A stretch of 64,000 nucleotides of DNA. Source: Tribonema minus. Taxonomy: Eukaryota > Sar > Xanthophyceae > Tribonematales > Tribonemataceae. The stretch spans positions 372,001 to 436,000 of the forward strand of contig JAFCMP010000006.1 of NCBI GenBank assembly GCA_017506865.1, written 5' to 3'. The position numbers and the translations under genes are program-made. This document shows, piece after piece, positions 1 to 11,689 of this stretch; position 1 is the first letter of the stretch; every line of letters starts with the position of its first letter. Below the pieces are notes generated by a model, which had not been told where the DNA came from, did no database searches, and saw only the letters and a program-made list of their open reading frames with translations.

Positions 1-601
1 CACAGCTCTAGAGCAGTGCCTTGAGGTAGGCCAACTACCAGCGTATCACAGACACACCGCATGCTACTCTGTCAACCTGCTGGCATGCAAGCGCCATACA
101 GTTTGCATGGATCAATGTTCACGTGAACAAAATCTCGAGGTAAAAGTGTCAACATGCTGCGTTATGTCATTCGCTGTAACTGCAAGCACCGCCGGACACA
201 AGAGAGGGATCACACAAGAAGCTGACACGCCATGCCTCTGCGGATGAACTCAGCTACATGGGGCTGCGGTCTGTCCCATGACATCGCTTTTGCACCACAT
301 GGTGGCTACACCTGTCCACTATGTTGTCCGCTTGACAGCAGCAACTTCTTGCCAGCAGCAACGCACTTTCGGATGGGAGATGCAATGATGCGCCCGCAAC
401 TGTTTTGAAAAAGAGTGTCCATCAATTGAAGAACTATTTTTGTGGCAACATGCTCATTCAATGCACCCAAAAAGACCATCAGCATGTGCTCATCACTAAG
501 GTGTGGCAGTTCTCTGTGATTTCAGCAACATTTGCTACGAACATGAGATTTTGATACGTATGAACCTTCAAGTTCACTCGCAAATTTTGACTTTGACTCA
601 C

Positions 602-3600
602 TTGATCAGCCGCTCCGACAGGGCGGAGTGGAACAAGCGCAGCACCAGAAGCCTCCTGTAGCTGGCCACGGTGGTGGGCTGAGCCACCTGGGGCTGGTGC
701 ACATACACGTACACTGCCGTGTCACGCAGCTCCTGCGATCAAGAGCAAGAGCAGTCATTTGAGTTATTTGTCTGTTAGAAGTATGTATTCACCGCAGCAT
801 CGCCAAGATCAAGATGATTGTGTTCCCATGTACCTACATATTGGTTGGTGTCACTCAGCTGCTGCAAACTGAAGTTGTCAGGTGGTCAAGAGGTAGACAA
901 CAATGACAGCACAAGCTCACGCATGTATGGGCGGCTCTGTACATGGCGTACATCATGATTGGTTAGTGCCCGTCCCTCAAGCGCACAAAAGTGAAAGCAC
1001 CTCAGATCGCATGTGCCACTCAGCTCCTGCACATGTGAGCAGAGGTCAGCTGAACCGAAATGCCGAGGTGCCAGTATCTGAGATGCACATTTCAGACGTG
1101 ACTAATCAGACGTCCTTACTACAAAACACACGCAGGCATGCAATACTGTACTCCACAGCACGCGCTATTTACAAGTATTGCACCCAACCGGTGATTCCCC
1201 ATGATGGGCAGCGCATAGGTCACACTGCGCCAGTAGCTGGAAATTTGATTGGGGTTGCTGGCACCTTCTTAGGTGTCTTAACTCGGACTCACCTTGTCAG
1301 AAAAAATGCTGACGACCGGCTCAGGCTGTATCGGCACCTCGATAAGTGGGCGAGGGGGGGCGGGGTCCTCTCTGCGTGGCAGCGCTCCGAAGATCTCCTG
1401 GATCATACCTACCACCTCAGCCAGCTCGCAGGTGAAGGCGCCCACCGCAACCACAGCCGTCAGCTGCGGAGGAGGGAGTTACATATACAAACAGAGAAGT
1501 TGTCAGCTGAGCGCTGGTCGTAGTGCCGAGAGCAGTTGTGACCAATAATCATGACGACTGTTACAGCTGCTGCATGATTGACACCATTCAGGCAGGTCGC
1601 CTGAATTGTACCTGAGACAACTGGATGGCACTTTTCACGGGCAGTTCATGATGGTCATCGCGACAGTTGTTAACTGGGATGCAGCGCGCAGGCAACCGCG
1701 CCTTCTGACTATCATCATGGCAGCTGGTTGGCACTGCTCTGCGCAGTCACTCCACCTTATCATCACCATGACAGCTGAATGGTAGTGGACGCCCGGTCCA
1801 CCAATGAGGGGATCACCATATGGCTGGCATTGTTTGTGCATGTCACACAAACTTCAGCATCTGCTTCAAAGGGACGCTCAAACGTGGAAAAACATGTGCA
1901 CACCACATGACAAATTTTCACCAAATGGGCGCTATTGCAAGCCGCACAGGCACACTTCAGCAACTACTTTTGACAAGTCGAATTAGTATAAGACTGACAA
2001 GTACTTCTATGTTGTAAGATTTGGTGCAGTCAGAGTTAGGGGTATACTATAGGGTTAGTGTTTCCCTATCCTTGCCTCTAACCCAGCAGATTGCAGCAGT
2101 GCGCACCACAAACCTCTGCCTCAGGTGTTCATGAAAACTTTGGTTTCACCATGTCGTGGTCCTCCACATCGTGCATAGGTTAAGTCCAAGGTTCAAGTAG
2201 AGGACGCACCTCTGGATGGTAGTTCTTCTTGTAGTACCCCCGCACCATGTCAGGGGTTGCATTTTCAATGACGTCCATGATTCCGATGGGCATGCGGTCT
2301 GCAGGTTCGGAGCAATGGTGCAATGACAGTGCTCAGAGCTCAACCTTGTTCTTTTCTGTGTTGAGCAATATGTTTTTAGTAGTCCAAGTATGGTGATATG
2401 CGATTGCAGAGCAATGGCACACTGATGACAGTGCTCAGAGCTTGCAGTTCAACGTGAAGTGGTGTAAGCAGATTGCACGTTGCATCGACTTCGCTGAGGA
2501 CGTGATGCGGTCCAGATGATCATTACCTCAACGCGTATCACTGGAGCACTCATGTTTTGGTGCAGTTCAGTGCTCTCAACCATGCTGATGGACATAGCCA
2601 GTGGCAGCACCTGCAGCCCACACTGCTAGAAACAACATGGGCTGCAATAGCAGCAGCAATGGCAGCAGGCGGCTGTTCACGCACTGCAGTTCTGCCACTG
2701 TGGGTCCTACACAACTTTAAGATGGGTGGCAGTACTTCAAGAGGGCATGACGTGTTTAAGTGTCGATAGTGCCGCTGCGTGCCTGTGGTACTGATGACTG
2801 CAGCGATCACGCTAGCCTGGAATGATCAGCGCTGCTAGCGCTGCTGTTGTGTCAGGTTGGGGTTAGCTTTAAAATGGGTGGCAGTACTTCAAGAGGGCAT
2901 GACGTGTTTAAGTGTCGATAGTGCCGCTGCGTGCCTGTGGTACTGATGACTGCAGCGATCACGCTAGCCTGAAATGATCAGCGCTGCTAGCGCTGCTGTT
3001 GTGTCAGGTTGGGGTTAGCTTTAAAACTGAGCTGCGCAGGTGATCCCAGTCACAGCTGGCGGTGCGCTGACTCCACTCATTGATATTACTGAACTCCTGT
3101 AGCACCCATGCACTACAAAGTATCAAATATCATATGTAGTACCCATATTTTACAGGGCATCATGAGTCCGTGAAACGATAATCTCATTGCATAGTGACCA
3201 GCACAGGCAGCCGCACCTGTAGCTGGCGGCTCACTGACAGACTTCACCATCTTTGAAGTTTGATCATAGCAGTCGACGCGCATACATGAACGGAACTTGA
3301 AATACTCCATGTTAATTTGCATGAGTTGTCAGCCGTGTACATGCGCCGAGGCTCCCTGTACATGTGGAGCGGCTCAGGCGGTCGCAGCTGCGGCAGGCAG
3401 CACTGACTTCAGTATAACTTTACATTGGCAACCACTTGAAGTCTCGAGGCTCGTGTGGAGGACACTATGCAGCAATACGTTAATACTGCCGGCTCTGTAC
3501 ATACCTGGGACGATGCTCCCCTTGTAGATGGACTGGTACAGGCACTCGCTGTTGCGCCTGCTCGCGCTCAGGCCCCGTCGCCACTCCTCTACCACAATGC

Positions 3601-6600
3601 TCCGCTCGCGCTCCACGTCATCATCGGACAGTCGCATCTGCAGCGACTGGTTAAGGACAACAACGCATGCGCAGCTTACCTTCGTTGCTGCGTTTTTATT
3701 GGATTCAATAAATACAGGCAACGAGTACTTGCAGAAGCAGAGGTATAATAGGATAGGAAAAAGAGGGTTGCATGAGTCAAAATTCTTACTTCAGCATCTG
3801 CAATGTATACTTCAATACAAATGTATACTTGAACTGTGTCGGACAAGCGCACCTGCAGCAACTGACAGATGGCAGCGCAATTGCTTTTGACGCTGCATGA
3901 CTTTGCTACTTCCACTCTTGCGTGGCAAACGCGGCTTATCAAATGTGCATCGTGTCACTGGACACAACACACAGCAATCATTCAACTCCACATATGGTGG
4001 AGTCTAACTGCAAATAGGGAGGATAGCAATCATTCAATCGGCGAGAATAGGGTAGCATTAGCCTGTCAGTGAGGGTAGGGTAAGGCGGTGGTCACATCAG
4101 CGCTCTTCTTCTACTGCATGCAGCACAACTGTTATGACGAGCATCACCAGCATAATTTCGTTGAAGTCTCACCAGCTGACACAGGGCCCTCATGCCCTGC
4201 TTGAGCATGTCCATGTCGTCCAGCGGAACTTGAAGCTGGTACACTGTCCTGTCAAAGCTGGTGTACGCATTCTGATGGGGCCCGAATTTGATGCCAAGAG
4301 CCTGGAATTGATGTATGACAGAGCAATGACCCATTTAAAATAGTACATGATGCCATCAGTGAATGTATGGACATATGTCACAAAAGTGCCGATTGCCGAT
4401 TGATACTTTTGTTGCACTTTAACGGTCACAATACGGGGGAGACTGACTTGATGCTGGGCGGCTGACAAACCCGCGCCACAAGTTCAGGCAGTGACCCGCT
4501 TAATTGGCAGACCTGCAGGAGTGAACCAATGCGCCCAAATGGCATTCGCAAGCAGGCGTGCCGACAGGCATAAATACTCAGCAGTAGAGAAGCGCTTGCT
4601 CTTCCAAGTGCGAATGCAGCGCAGACCTGAACTCTCACCCTAAGCCAAACCTACAGACGACTTTGAGCAGCCCACAGCACTGAGCTCCAGAACGACTGCA
4701 CATGTGAGCACTCAATCACCACGCTCAGCTACGGTGTGAATTAAGTCGGAGCGCGTGCCATGCATGCTGCAGCGCATGGCGCGCGCACAACAGCAGAGCA
4801 CTAGCACACAACTTCAATGAGTACTGAGCACTAGAGTTGTACTTCATGATGAAGTACACCTGTACTTCAATATGAAGTACACCTCAGCTGAGCACTTGCA
4901 CGCACCTCTAGCTGCTTGAGGATCTCAAACTCGCCATCCATACCCTCGGAGCTGCGGAACCCCAGATGCTGCAGCATGACAGCGGAGTGCAATGATGTAA
5001 GTCTCAACCGAATGGCTTTATAATGTAACTCTACCTGGCCGCAACCATGACTCAAAGCCTCACGCTTCTTCATGTGAGGATGTACACATTTAAACGGGCC
5101 CGGGCGCATGTTTGTGTTACTGTACACGTCGGCTGCATGTCGTGGCTGTGCTTGCGGCCAGTCTCATTGTATTGCTGGACTGTCACAGGAGGCAACTTTG
5201 CACTGTAACCCTAACCCTAAGGGCGAGTCGCCTGCAGGACAGGAGGCAGGCACATATGTACAGCAAGTATGTGTACTGGGGTGATCAGCAACTATGCCCG
5301 TTGCTTGACACCCCTACTCGTGTGCCAGTCGTCAAGCTGTCAGTGACTGCCTATATCAGGTAGCACATACAACTGTTGCATGCTGCAAGGACACAATTTT
5401 GTGTATTGATGCAGCGGCGCAGTGTACAGTGCGGTGACACTGCAATTTGCTTTCCACACACGTTTTTAAATGATGTGCTACTAGTAGCTGAGCTTGAACA
5501 CTCCACACAAAGCTTGTATGTGCTCGTAAGGGCCATGTTGTCGCTGGTACTACGTGACAACCCTCCATTCTTGTTGAAACTTCAAGCGTGCCAATACAAC
5601 ACTTCTCAAATATGCATACCTACTTGATACCATCTACTAGTCCTGTCAGTGATATTATGGCACTAATAGTATACTCCAGTTACTGTACAAGGTGTGGGCG
5701 ATGATGGCAACTACTACTAGTAATAGTAAGAGCCCCGCGTACGTACTACGTTACGACGTCGCCCATGCATGCCTACTGTATACCCGCTGTAGGCCCTAGG
5801 GCGGTCACCGGTTCTTGAAGCCGTCCTACCTCGACCATGTGCGCGATGCCGCGCTCGTTGTCGGCCTCATGAATTGAACCCGTCTTGATGGCCACATTCA
5901 GCTCCACCCTGTTCTGAGGCTCTGGATTCTGTAGCACGTAGTAGCTCATCCCATTGTCCAGCTTGCCTGCCATGATGCAATCGCCAGATGATGTGGCTCT
6001 CAATGAGTGCATTGGCAGACGCAGAGATACTACTTCAACCAATGCAACCTAGGGCTGATGAGCCAACACCAGCGGCACATCTGACTGTGGCAGCTCCGAG
6101 TCAGTCACTTGCAGTTGACGGCGTTTGAAATCTCGATCACTGTGGCACATCAAGCCTGAGGGTTCAACGACAACCTGAGCTTGCATGGCGTGTGCAAACG
6201 CCACACGTTGTTGGTCACGGTGTTGTAAGTCACCTAGTGGTGCTTTTCATGTCACAGTGTTGCCACTACGGCAACGATCATACTACAACGCAACAGGTAT
6301 ACGTAGTACACAAAGCATGCTTCCAGTGGGCAAATAGCTGCACACCATTACTAAGTATATACTTCAGAAGTACTACTACTAGTATGTTATCAGCCTCACC
6401 GTGACGCCGCAGCAGCTGCTGCATCATTATGTTCAGGTAGGACAAGGGGTGTCATTACTGTTCTATTGTGGAACTTATGGCTTTTGCGTTGTGGTCACGG
6501 TGCTCACAGGTTAGTACCTGAACTTGAAACTTGAGTGAGCATTCTGTCTCCACTGCGGGAGAACAGTTTCAAGGTATTGATGGCATGATGGTTATGAGCA

Positions 6601-7205
6601 GTGCAGCAGGGTAGGCCGACCAAAGCTCAGCTTCTCGGTTGATGCATTCACTTTGACGCTTGTTAAGATGAGACGCTGACGGTCGCCCATCTATTGATTA
6701 TAGCAACATACTGGTGTGATACTGAAGGCGAACACTTGCAAAGTGCTTCCCGCAGCGAGGTCTGACTATTCATTGAGTTTCGTTGGTGGAGGGAGTCAAG
6801 AGTACCACAACGTCCTGGAGGGTTTAAGGCACTTACCAGTCACCACACGCGAATCGAATGGAATGGGCTGCTCCATGGTGAACTCCACCTGGCACAGCGT
6901 ACAAATTTCATACGTGTTACGTGTTACAGTATTGTCAAGTTGAAGCGCGGCACCAATGCGAGCACCATATTCAAGTTGTTGCCTTGTGCCTTCGCAGACA
7001 TCAAGCGTGATGCCGTCGTAATAACAGTGCTGAAGCTAGGTACCTTGGGTGCCTTGAATGTCTGCTTCTCGAGCGCAGCAGCAGGCTCGGCTGCCTCCTC
7101 TGCGAGCTTCGCGACTTCGGCTGGGACGTCCATATCGCTTTCATGTTCACGGCACTGCTTTTCATGGACAGCACGAAGCTCTCCCGAAAGTTGGCGCCTC
7201 AGCAT
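602..7205 (-). CDS. M16 (insulinase/PqqL-like) zinc metallopeptidase, 3' end missing
   Basis: Peptidase of family M16. Nine exons read in phase: 7205-7044, 6888-6837, 5966-5830, 4968-4906, 4301-4173, 3646-3505, 2298-2210, 1463-1293, 732-602. The zinc site HxxEH is present as HMVEH, and a phase-0 intron falls between the glutamate (5830) and the last histidine (4968). Other family landmarks are LDNGMSYYV at the domain start, NAYTSFDRTVYQL, ERSIVVEEWRRG (with the distal metal-ligand glutamate), RMPIG, YYKKNYHPE and TAVVAVGAF. The last visible exon is the start of the second half-domain, so a large C-terminal part should lie beyond the left edge; I found no convincing exon in 1-601. The ATG at 7205 is the first in frame; a longer targeting peptide cannot be excluded because a retroelement sits about 300 bp upstream. 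Such proteins degrade peptides in organelles, but location is not shown here. Family certain, start uncertain. Confidence 0.92.
2716..3023. repeat. 152-bp tandem duplication in an M16 intron
   Basis: Two nearly identical direct copies with a period of 152 bp lie in the intron between the M16 exons at 3646-3505 and 2298-2210. Each copy contains GTACTTCAAGAGGGC. No coding potential is seen in either. Confidence 0.9.
3838..3868 (-). repeat. Decayed copy of the head of an M16 exon
   Basis: On the minus strand this stretch reads like the acceptor and first codons of the M16 exon at 3646: CAGTTGCTGCAGGTGCGC here against CAGTCGCTGCAGATGCGA there, followed in both by a TTGTCCGA-like stretch. It lies upstream of the intact exon in the transcript and loses similarity soon after. 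I read it as a relic of a partial exon duplication rather than a used exon. Confidence 0.5.
4840..4880. repeat. Two adjacent ACTTCA/TGAAGT palindromes at the start of an M16 intron
   Basis: GTACTTCATGATGAAGTAC and GTACTTCAATATGAAGTAC lie side by side, about 25 bp inside the intron that follows the M16 exon 4968-4906. Each is a near-perfect inverted repeat built on the ACTTCA word common in this window. Confidence 0.75.
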
Positions 7206-7510
7206 CGCGGAAGCTCTGTCCCCTGCAGACTATATATTACTCCAACGCGGTCTGCACACAACAGAAGCGCATGATCTTCCGAACCCGTTCCGAACCCTCC
7301 CAAGTGGGGGTCCCCAGAAGTTTCTTTGCTCTCCGACAGGTTCCTCTCTTGGTTCAACTCAGTCCAGCTCAGTGCATGGAAGGGGCAACACATTCCGCCT
7401 ACAAACGACTGGCAATCATTGCTCAAGTCACACGCCAATGTGAGTGCATGTACATGGATGCGCGGAGGACTCAGTGCAGAGCAGTGCTCAGCTACCACGC
7501 CGCGTTGAAC

Positions 7511-8325
7511 TTTGAAGTTGTATATTATGTCCTGGACCGCATGGGGGTTGAGCACACGATAATCGGGCGATAACTAAATCTACGGAGGGGCCGGCGGTTC
7601 GGCGCTGGCCGGCGAGGGCCGCGGCACTTGCAACAGTGCGATGCGGCGGTAAGCACTGACGTCGCCATCAGGGGCAATGACTGCGTTCCAGTTGTCGATC
7701 ACGACACGTGTGAGCGCGCGCTGTAGCGCGAGGGAGGCGCGGCGGCGCCAGAAGGCAACGCGCTGCGCGAGATTGTAGCTGCCCTGCGAGCTCTGCTCGG
7801 CGAGTGCGTGTAGCAGCGCTTGGGTGTCGCGTGACATAGCGCCGAAGTGGTCAAAGGCTGCGGAAAATAGGGTGTGTGTAGTGGGGTCCAGGGCCCCTGA
7901 GACTACGTATGTGTCTATCTTTTCCTGCGAAGCCGATTCAAGCACGCGCTGCACATCGCGCGCGCCCCCCTGAGCCTGACGGAGGCGGGAGGGACATGAG
8001 CTGTCACGTATGGTGACGTCTATGCAACAAGCTACTTCAAAGCCGCCGCGCAGTTTAGTGCACCGGCCTGCCGCTACCGCGTCGGCGCTCGGCTGCACTT
8101 TAGGGACTGGAAGGCAGATCTGGTTGCTGCCGAAGACGATGTCCATGAACTTGTTGAACCCGTGGCGCGCCGCGTAGCGGCGGAAGGGGGCAAGGGTGTC
8201 CCGGTCGAGACCGCGGAGGTGGGCCACCTGCTTGAGCATCTGAAAAAGCGCGTCTGCGAGCAAGTTGTGTCGCGTGACGTTGAGCCCTTGTGTGCAGCGG
8301 CGCAGGTGGGCACCTGACTCCACTG
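7511..8325 (-). mobile_element. Non-LTR retrotransposon, second copy, strongly 5'-truncated
   Basis: Minus-strand 3'-terminal fragment of the element at 8326-10491, with its own open frame of about 247 codons ending at 7580 and the same 3' untranslated tail. It differs from the longer copy by scattered substitutions and a 6-bp indel, so both are recent. It is flanked on both sides by TTTGAAGTT (7511-7519 and 8326-8334, plus strand). Truncation at the 5' end is what incomplete reverse transcription leaves. It cannot encode a working reverse transcriptase. Confidence 0.9.
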
Positions 8326-10491
8326 TTTGAAGTTGTATATTATGTCCTGGACCGCATGGGTTGCGCGCACGATAAATCGGGCTTGCAATAACTAAATCTA
8401 CGGAGGGGCCGGCGGTTCGGCGCTGGCCGGCGAGGGCCGCGGCACTTGCAACAGTGCGATGCGGCGGTAAGCGCTGACGCCGCCATCAGGGGCAATGACT
8501 GCGTTCCAGTTGTCGATCACGACACGTGTGAGCGCGCGCTGTAGCGCGAGGGAGGTGCGGCGGCGCCAGAAGGCAACGCGCTGCGCGAGATTGTAGCTAC
8601 CCTGCGAGCTCTGCTCGGCGAGTGCGTGTAGCAGCGCTTGGGTGTCGCGTGACATAGCGCCGAAGTGGTCAAAGGCTGCGGAAAATAGGGTGTGTGTAGT
8701 GGGGTCCAGGGCCCCTGAGACTACGTATGTGTCTATCTTTTCCTGCGAAGCCGATTCAAGCACGCGCTGCACATCGCGCGCGCCCCCCTGAGCCTGACGG
8801 AGGCGGGAGGGGCATGAGCTGTCACGTATGGTGACGTCTATGCAACAAGCTACTTCAAAGCCGCCGCGCAGTTTAGTGCACCGGCCTGCTGCTACTGCGT
8901 CGGCCCTCGGCTGCACTTTAGGGACTGGAAGGCAGACCTGGTTGCTGCCAAAGACGATGTCCATGAACTTGTTGAACCCGTGGCGCGCCGCGTAGTGGCG
9001 GAAGGGCCCGGGGGCAAGGGTGCCCCGGTCGAGACCGCGGAGGTGGGCCACCTGCTTGAGCAGCTGAAAGAGCGCGTCTGCGAGCAAGTTGTGTCGCGTG
9101 ACGTTAAGCCCTTGTGTGCAGCGGCGCAGGTGGGCACCCGAGTCCACTGGTCTATGGCACTTGGGGCACCGCGCCGCAGCGGGGGCGGGGCGCTCCACGC
9201 CCAGGTGGCGCCGCAGCGTCTCGCGGAATTCCGGCGGGGACATGGTCTCCGCTGGGTCAGTGCTCGGCAATTGCGCCAAGAAACCCATGGCCCCCTTAGA
9301 GGCGCCGCTGCGCCACGCCGCGACTGCTTCCAACGCATTTGCTGCTTCAAGCCGACGCAGCTGCGTGGCGGCGAGCGCTGCGTCTAGCACCCGTGATAGC
9401 GCCGCTTGACGCCGCGGCAGCACGGCGGCCGGCGGGGCCTGGGCAGAGCCTGGCTCGCGCGCCACCGCTGGCGCAGCAGCGCGGCGCGCGCCGGCGCGAG
9501 TCCGCATGCCCGGCCCCGCAGCTCCGCCTGCCCGTTGCAGCAGATCGCGCAGCGCCCGCCATGCGCCGTCGTCCTGGCGCCAGTCCTGGTACCAGACCGT
9601 GGGCAGGAGCAGTGCGAGGGCCGAAGCAGCCTCATCGCTGCCGCTGCGCAGCTGCTGCAGGCAGGTAGCTATCTGGGTGAAGGTGAAGCCATAGCGGGCA
9701 TGCTCTAGGACGCGGCTGCGTGCCGCGACTGGAAATGCCGCCAGTGCCAGCCCCATGCACTCGAGGGAACGTGCAGCAAATGCGGCACATGCACGGGGCG
9801 CCGCGCCCAGCACGCCAAAGCCACCACTCCCCAGCCGCAGATGCACGCGTACCTGCTGATGTGCTGGTAGCGTCACTGGGGCCTCGCCACCCCAGTCGGC
9901 GCCGCGTACCCATGCCACTGCCGCCACCCACAGAGAGGGCGGCGCCGCCGCCGCCGAAACCGCCGGCGGGCCGCGGCAATCGTCACCCGCCGCCGGCGCG
10001 CCCTGGTGGGCCGGCGGCGTAAGACCCGCCGATGGCTCCTGCGCCAGCGCGGCCACGGCCGCTAGCGTGATGGCGTCGAAGCGCCGTAGCTCCTCGTGCG
10101 TGAGGGATGGCGCTGTATTGCGCGAGACATGCCCTGCGCGGGCGGGGACGGCAAGACGCAGAATGGAGAAGGCAGCCTGCACATCCTCCATCTGCACAAG
10201 CTCCGCAACCAGGCGGTCGGTGCCGGGGGCACGAAGGGTCGCCGCCACTTGCGCGCGCACGAAGCCCTCGGTGCCGACCGGCACCCCCATCAGCGTGATG
10301 CCGTCGTCACATACTGGTACGGGGACATTGGCGGCGGCAAAGACGGCGGCGGCGCGCTCGCGGGCGCCGCCTGAGGCCGGCACCAGCGCCGCGCATTTCG
10401 TGACGTTGACCTGAATGTTGAGCTCGCTCAGCGCCTGTTGTATGAAGCAGAACGCGCGGCCAATGTGGCCGAGCACCGGCGCTTTGAAGTT
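8326..10491 (-). mobile_element. Non-LTR retrotransposon, longer copy, 5'-truncated inside the reverse transcriptase
   Basis: LINE-type element lying head to tail with the copy at 7511-8325. It begins just after the catalytic YxDD region of the reverse transcriptase and ends with an untranslated tail containing GTCCAGGACATAATATACA. TTTGAAGTT occurs at both borders (8326-8334 and 10483-10491) and again at the far end of the second copy. If both copies are removed, the target becomes an inverted repeat reading CGTTGAAC, then TTTGA, then AGTTCAACG. No poly(A) is seen at the 3' end. The arrangement suggests two successive insertions into one target word. Confidence 0.9.
8398..10482 (-). CDS. Reverse transcriptase C-terminal region with zinc-knuckle and endonuclease-like domain (partial)
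   Basis: Open frame of almost 700 codons without its N-terminal half. The first 80 residues match the segment after the catalytic motif of LINE reverse transcriptases (NVTKCAALVP, then LMGVPVG). A thumb-like, alanine-rich middle follows. Near residue 446 there is a CCHC cluster, CPKCHRPVDSGAHLRRC, followed by TRHN, and further on a KLRGGFEVACCIDVTIRD stretch with a later K-I-D-T-Y. CCHC, then RH, then a D/K region is the order found in the restriction-like endonuclease of R2/NeSL-type elements; assigning it here is inference. That enzyme class is often site-specific, which agrees with the repeated target word. The first codons come from target DNA, so the ATG near 10494 is not the native start. 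The product is not expected to be active. Confidence 0.85.
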   Translation of the reverse strand, partial: APVLGHIGRAFCFIQQALSELNIQVNVTKCAALVPASGGARERAAAVFAAANVPVPVCDDGITLMGVPVGTEGFVRAQVAATLRAPGTDRLVAELVQMEDVQAAFSILRLAVPARAGHVSRNTAPSLTHEELRRFDAITLAAVAALAQEPSAGLTPPAHQGAPAAGDDCRGPPAVSAAAAPPSLWVAAVAWVRGADWGGEAPVTLPAHQQVRVHLRLGSGGFGVLGAAPRACAAFAARSLECMGLALAAFPVAARSRVLEHARYGFTFTQIATCLQQLRSGSDEAASALALLLPTVWYQDWRQDDGAWRALRDLLQRAGGAAGPGMRTRAGARRAAAPAVAREPGSAQAPPAAVLPRRQAALSRVLDAALAATQLRRLEAANALEAVAAWRSGASKGAMGFLAQLPSTDPAETMSPPEFRETLRRHLGVERPAPAAARCPKCHRPVDSGAHLRRCTQGLNVTRHNLLADALFQLLKQVAHLRGLDRGTLAPGPFRHYAARHGFNKFMDIVFGSNQVCLPVPKVQPRADAVAAGRCTKLRGGFEVACCIDVTIRDSSCPSRLRQAQGGARDVQRVLESASQEKIDTYVVSGALDPTTHTLFSAAFDHFGAMSRDTQALLHALAEQSSQGSYNLAQRVAFWRRRTSLALQRALTRVVIDNWNAVIAPDGGVSAYRRIALLQVPRPSPASAEPPAPP

Positions 10492-10494
10492 CAA

Positions 10495-10918
10495 CGTAAG
10501 TTAGAAAGATGCCCACAGCTGATTTGCCAATTGCAGTGCTGTCGAAACACGGGGCTTCGCGGCCCACAGGAGGCCCACTGGCCAGCAAGGAGACGCCCCA
10601 CCACCAGATCCGGTGCAATAGTGACCATCGTGCAAGTGCACCAAGGCAGGTGACACTCCCGGGACCCGCTTGTCACTGCTCAGCAAGCCCTAAGCATAGG
10701 GTACATGCGACGCTACCACAAACCCTCCCGCTCCTAGCGAGTCGCATCGGACCAGCGAGTTGCGTAGGGGACGCTCAAGCCAGCTATCGTGCCAAAGGCC
10801 TGAATGCGCTATGCTGGGCTGCTAGCATGCAAGAGGAAACTGGCAAGTATCATACTAGTAGCCTAGGCTGGAGCACGTCCAGAACACCCACATCAGCCAG
10901 CTGTCACTACCAAGCCCG
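10495..10918. other. No gene seen
   Basis: The flank between the retrotransposon and the GC-rich minisatellite. It contains short open frames without splice signals or family resemblance, and nothing that I can support as a feature. Confidence 0.5.
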
Positions 10919-11255
10919 ACCGGCAGCGCGTGAGCGCGCCACCGCCTGATGCGCGCGCAGCAACGCGCAGGCGCGCCGCTGCGAGGGGGGCAGCGACGCG
11001 TGCGCGCGCCGCCGCCTGCGCACGCGTCGCCACCTGGTGCATGCGCAGCGATGCGTAGGCGCGCCGCCGCGATGGGGGGGGCAGCGACGCGTGTGCGCGC
11101 CGCCGCCAAACTCTGAGGGCGGCAGCGCGTGAGCGCGCCGCCGCCTGCAATGTGCGCAACGATGCGTAGGCGCGCCGCCGCGCAGGAGGGCAGCGGCAGC
11201 GGCGCGTGCGCGCGCCGCCGCCTGCAATGTGCGCAGCGACGCGTAGGCGCGCTGC
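10919..11255. repeat. GC-rich minisatellite
   Basis: About four to five degenerate units of roughly 75-85 bp made of GCGCGCCGCCGCCTGC-type blocks alternating with GCAGCGACGCGT and ATGCGTAGGCGCGCC. The long open frames on the minus strand here are a by-product of the repeat (alanine/arginine-rich in every frame). Confidence 0.8.
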
Positions 11256-11689
11256 TGTGGTGCGATCAGGACTGCTCCCACGGCTGCAACCTCGCTGTTG
11301 CTGACCGTGGTGTTGAGATGACTTGGGTGTGATTTGTGTCAAAAATATGGGGCAGGCAGACACAACGAAATAATGCTGCTGCACGAGGCGTGCTGCACGA
11401 GGCGATGTTCAGGATGGCGTGGCCAGCGGACATGATGCTCAGCATCAGTTTAGTTATTGTGGCGGCCGTGGCAGCTGGCGGCCGTGGCATTATCACCACG
11501 AAGCAAGTTTGCCCCCCGCCAAAAGGCACTGGCAGCAGTTTCAGCTTAGAATTTTCACCAGAGAGAGCAGCAGTGTTCTTTTTTAATCATTGACAAGTCA
11601 AACTCACAAAAAATGTTTTTCTGATTGTTCGGTGATTCTGAGACACATTGTCTTCTTATAATAATAATAAATGCAACTGTGTGCATCAT

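Noticed and set aside
10893..11384. Long arginine/alanine-rich frames
   Set aside because: They come from a GC-rich minisatellite that is open in several frames.
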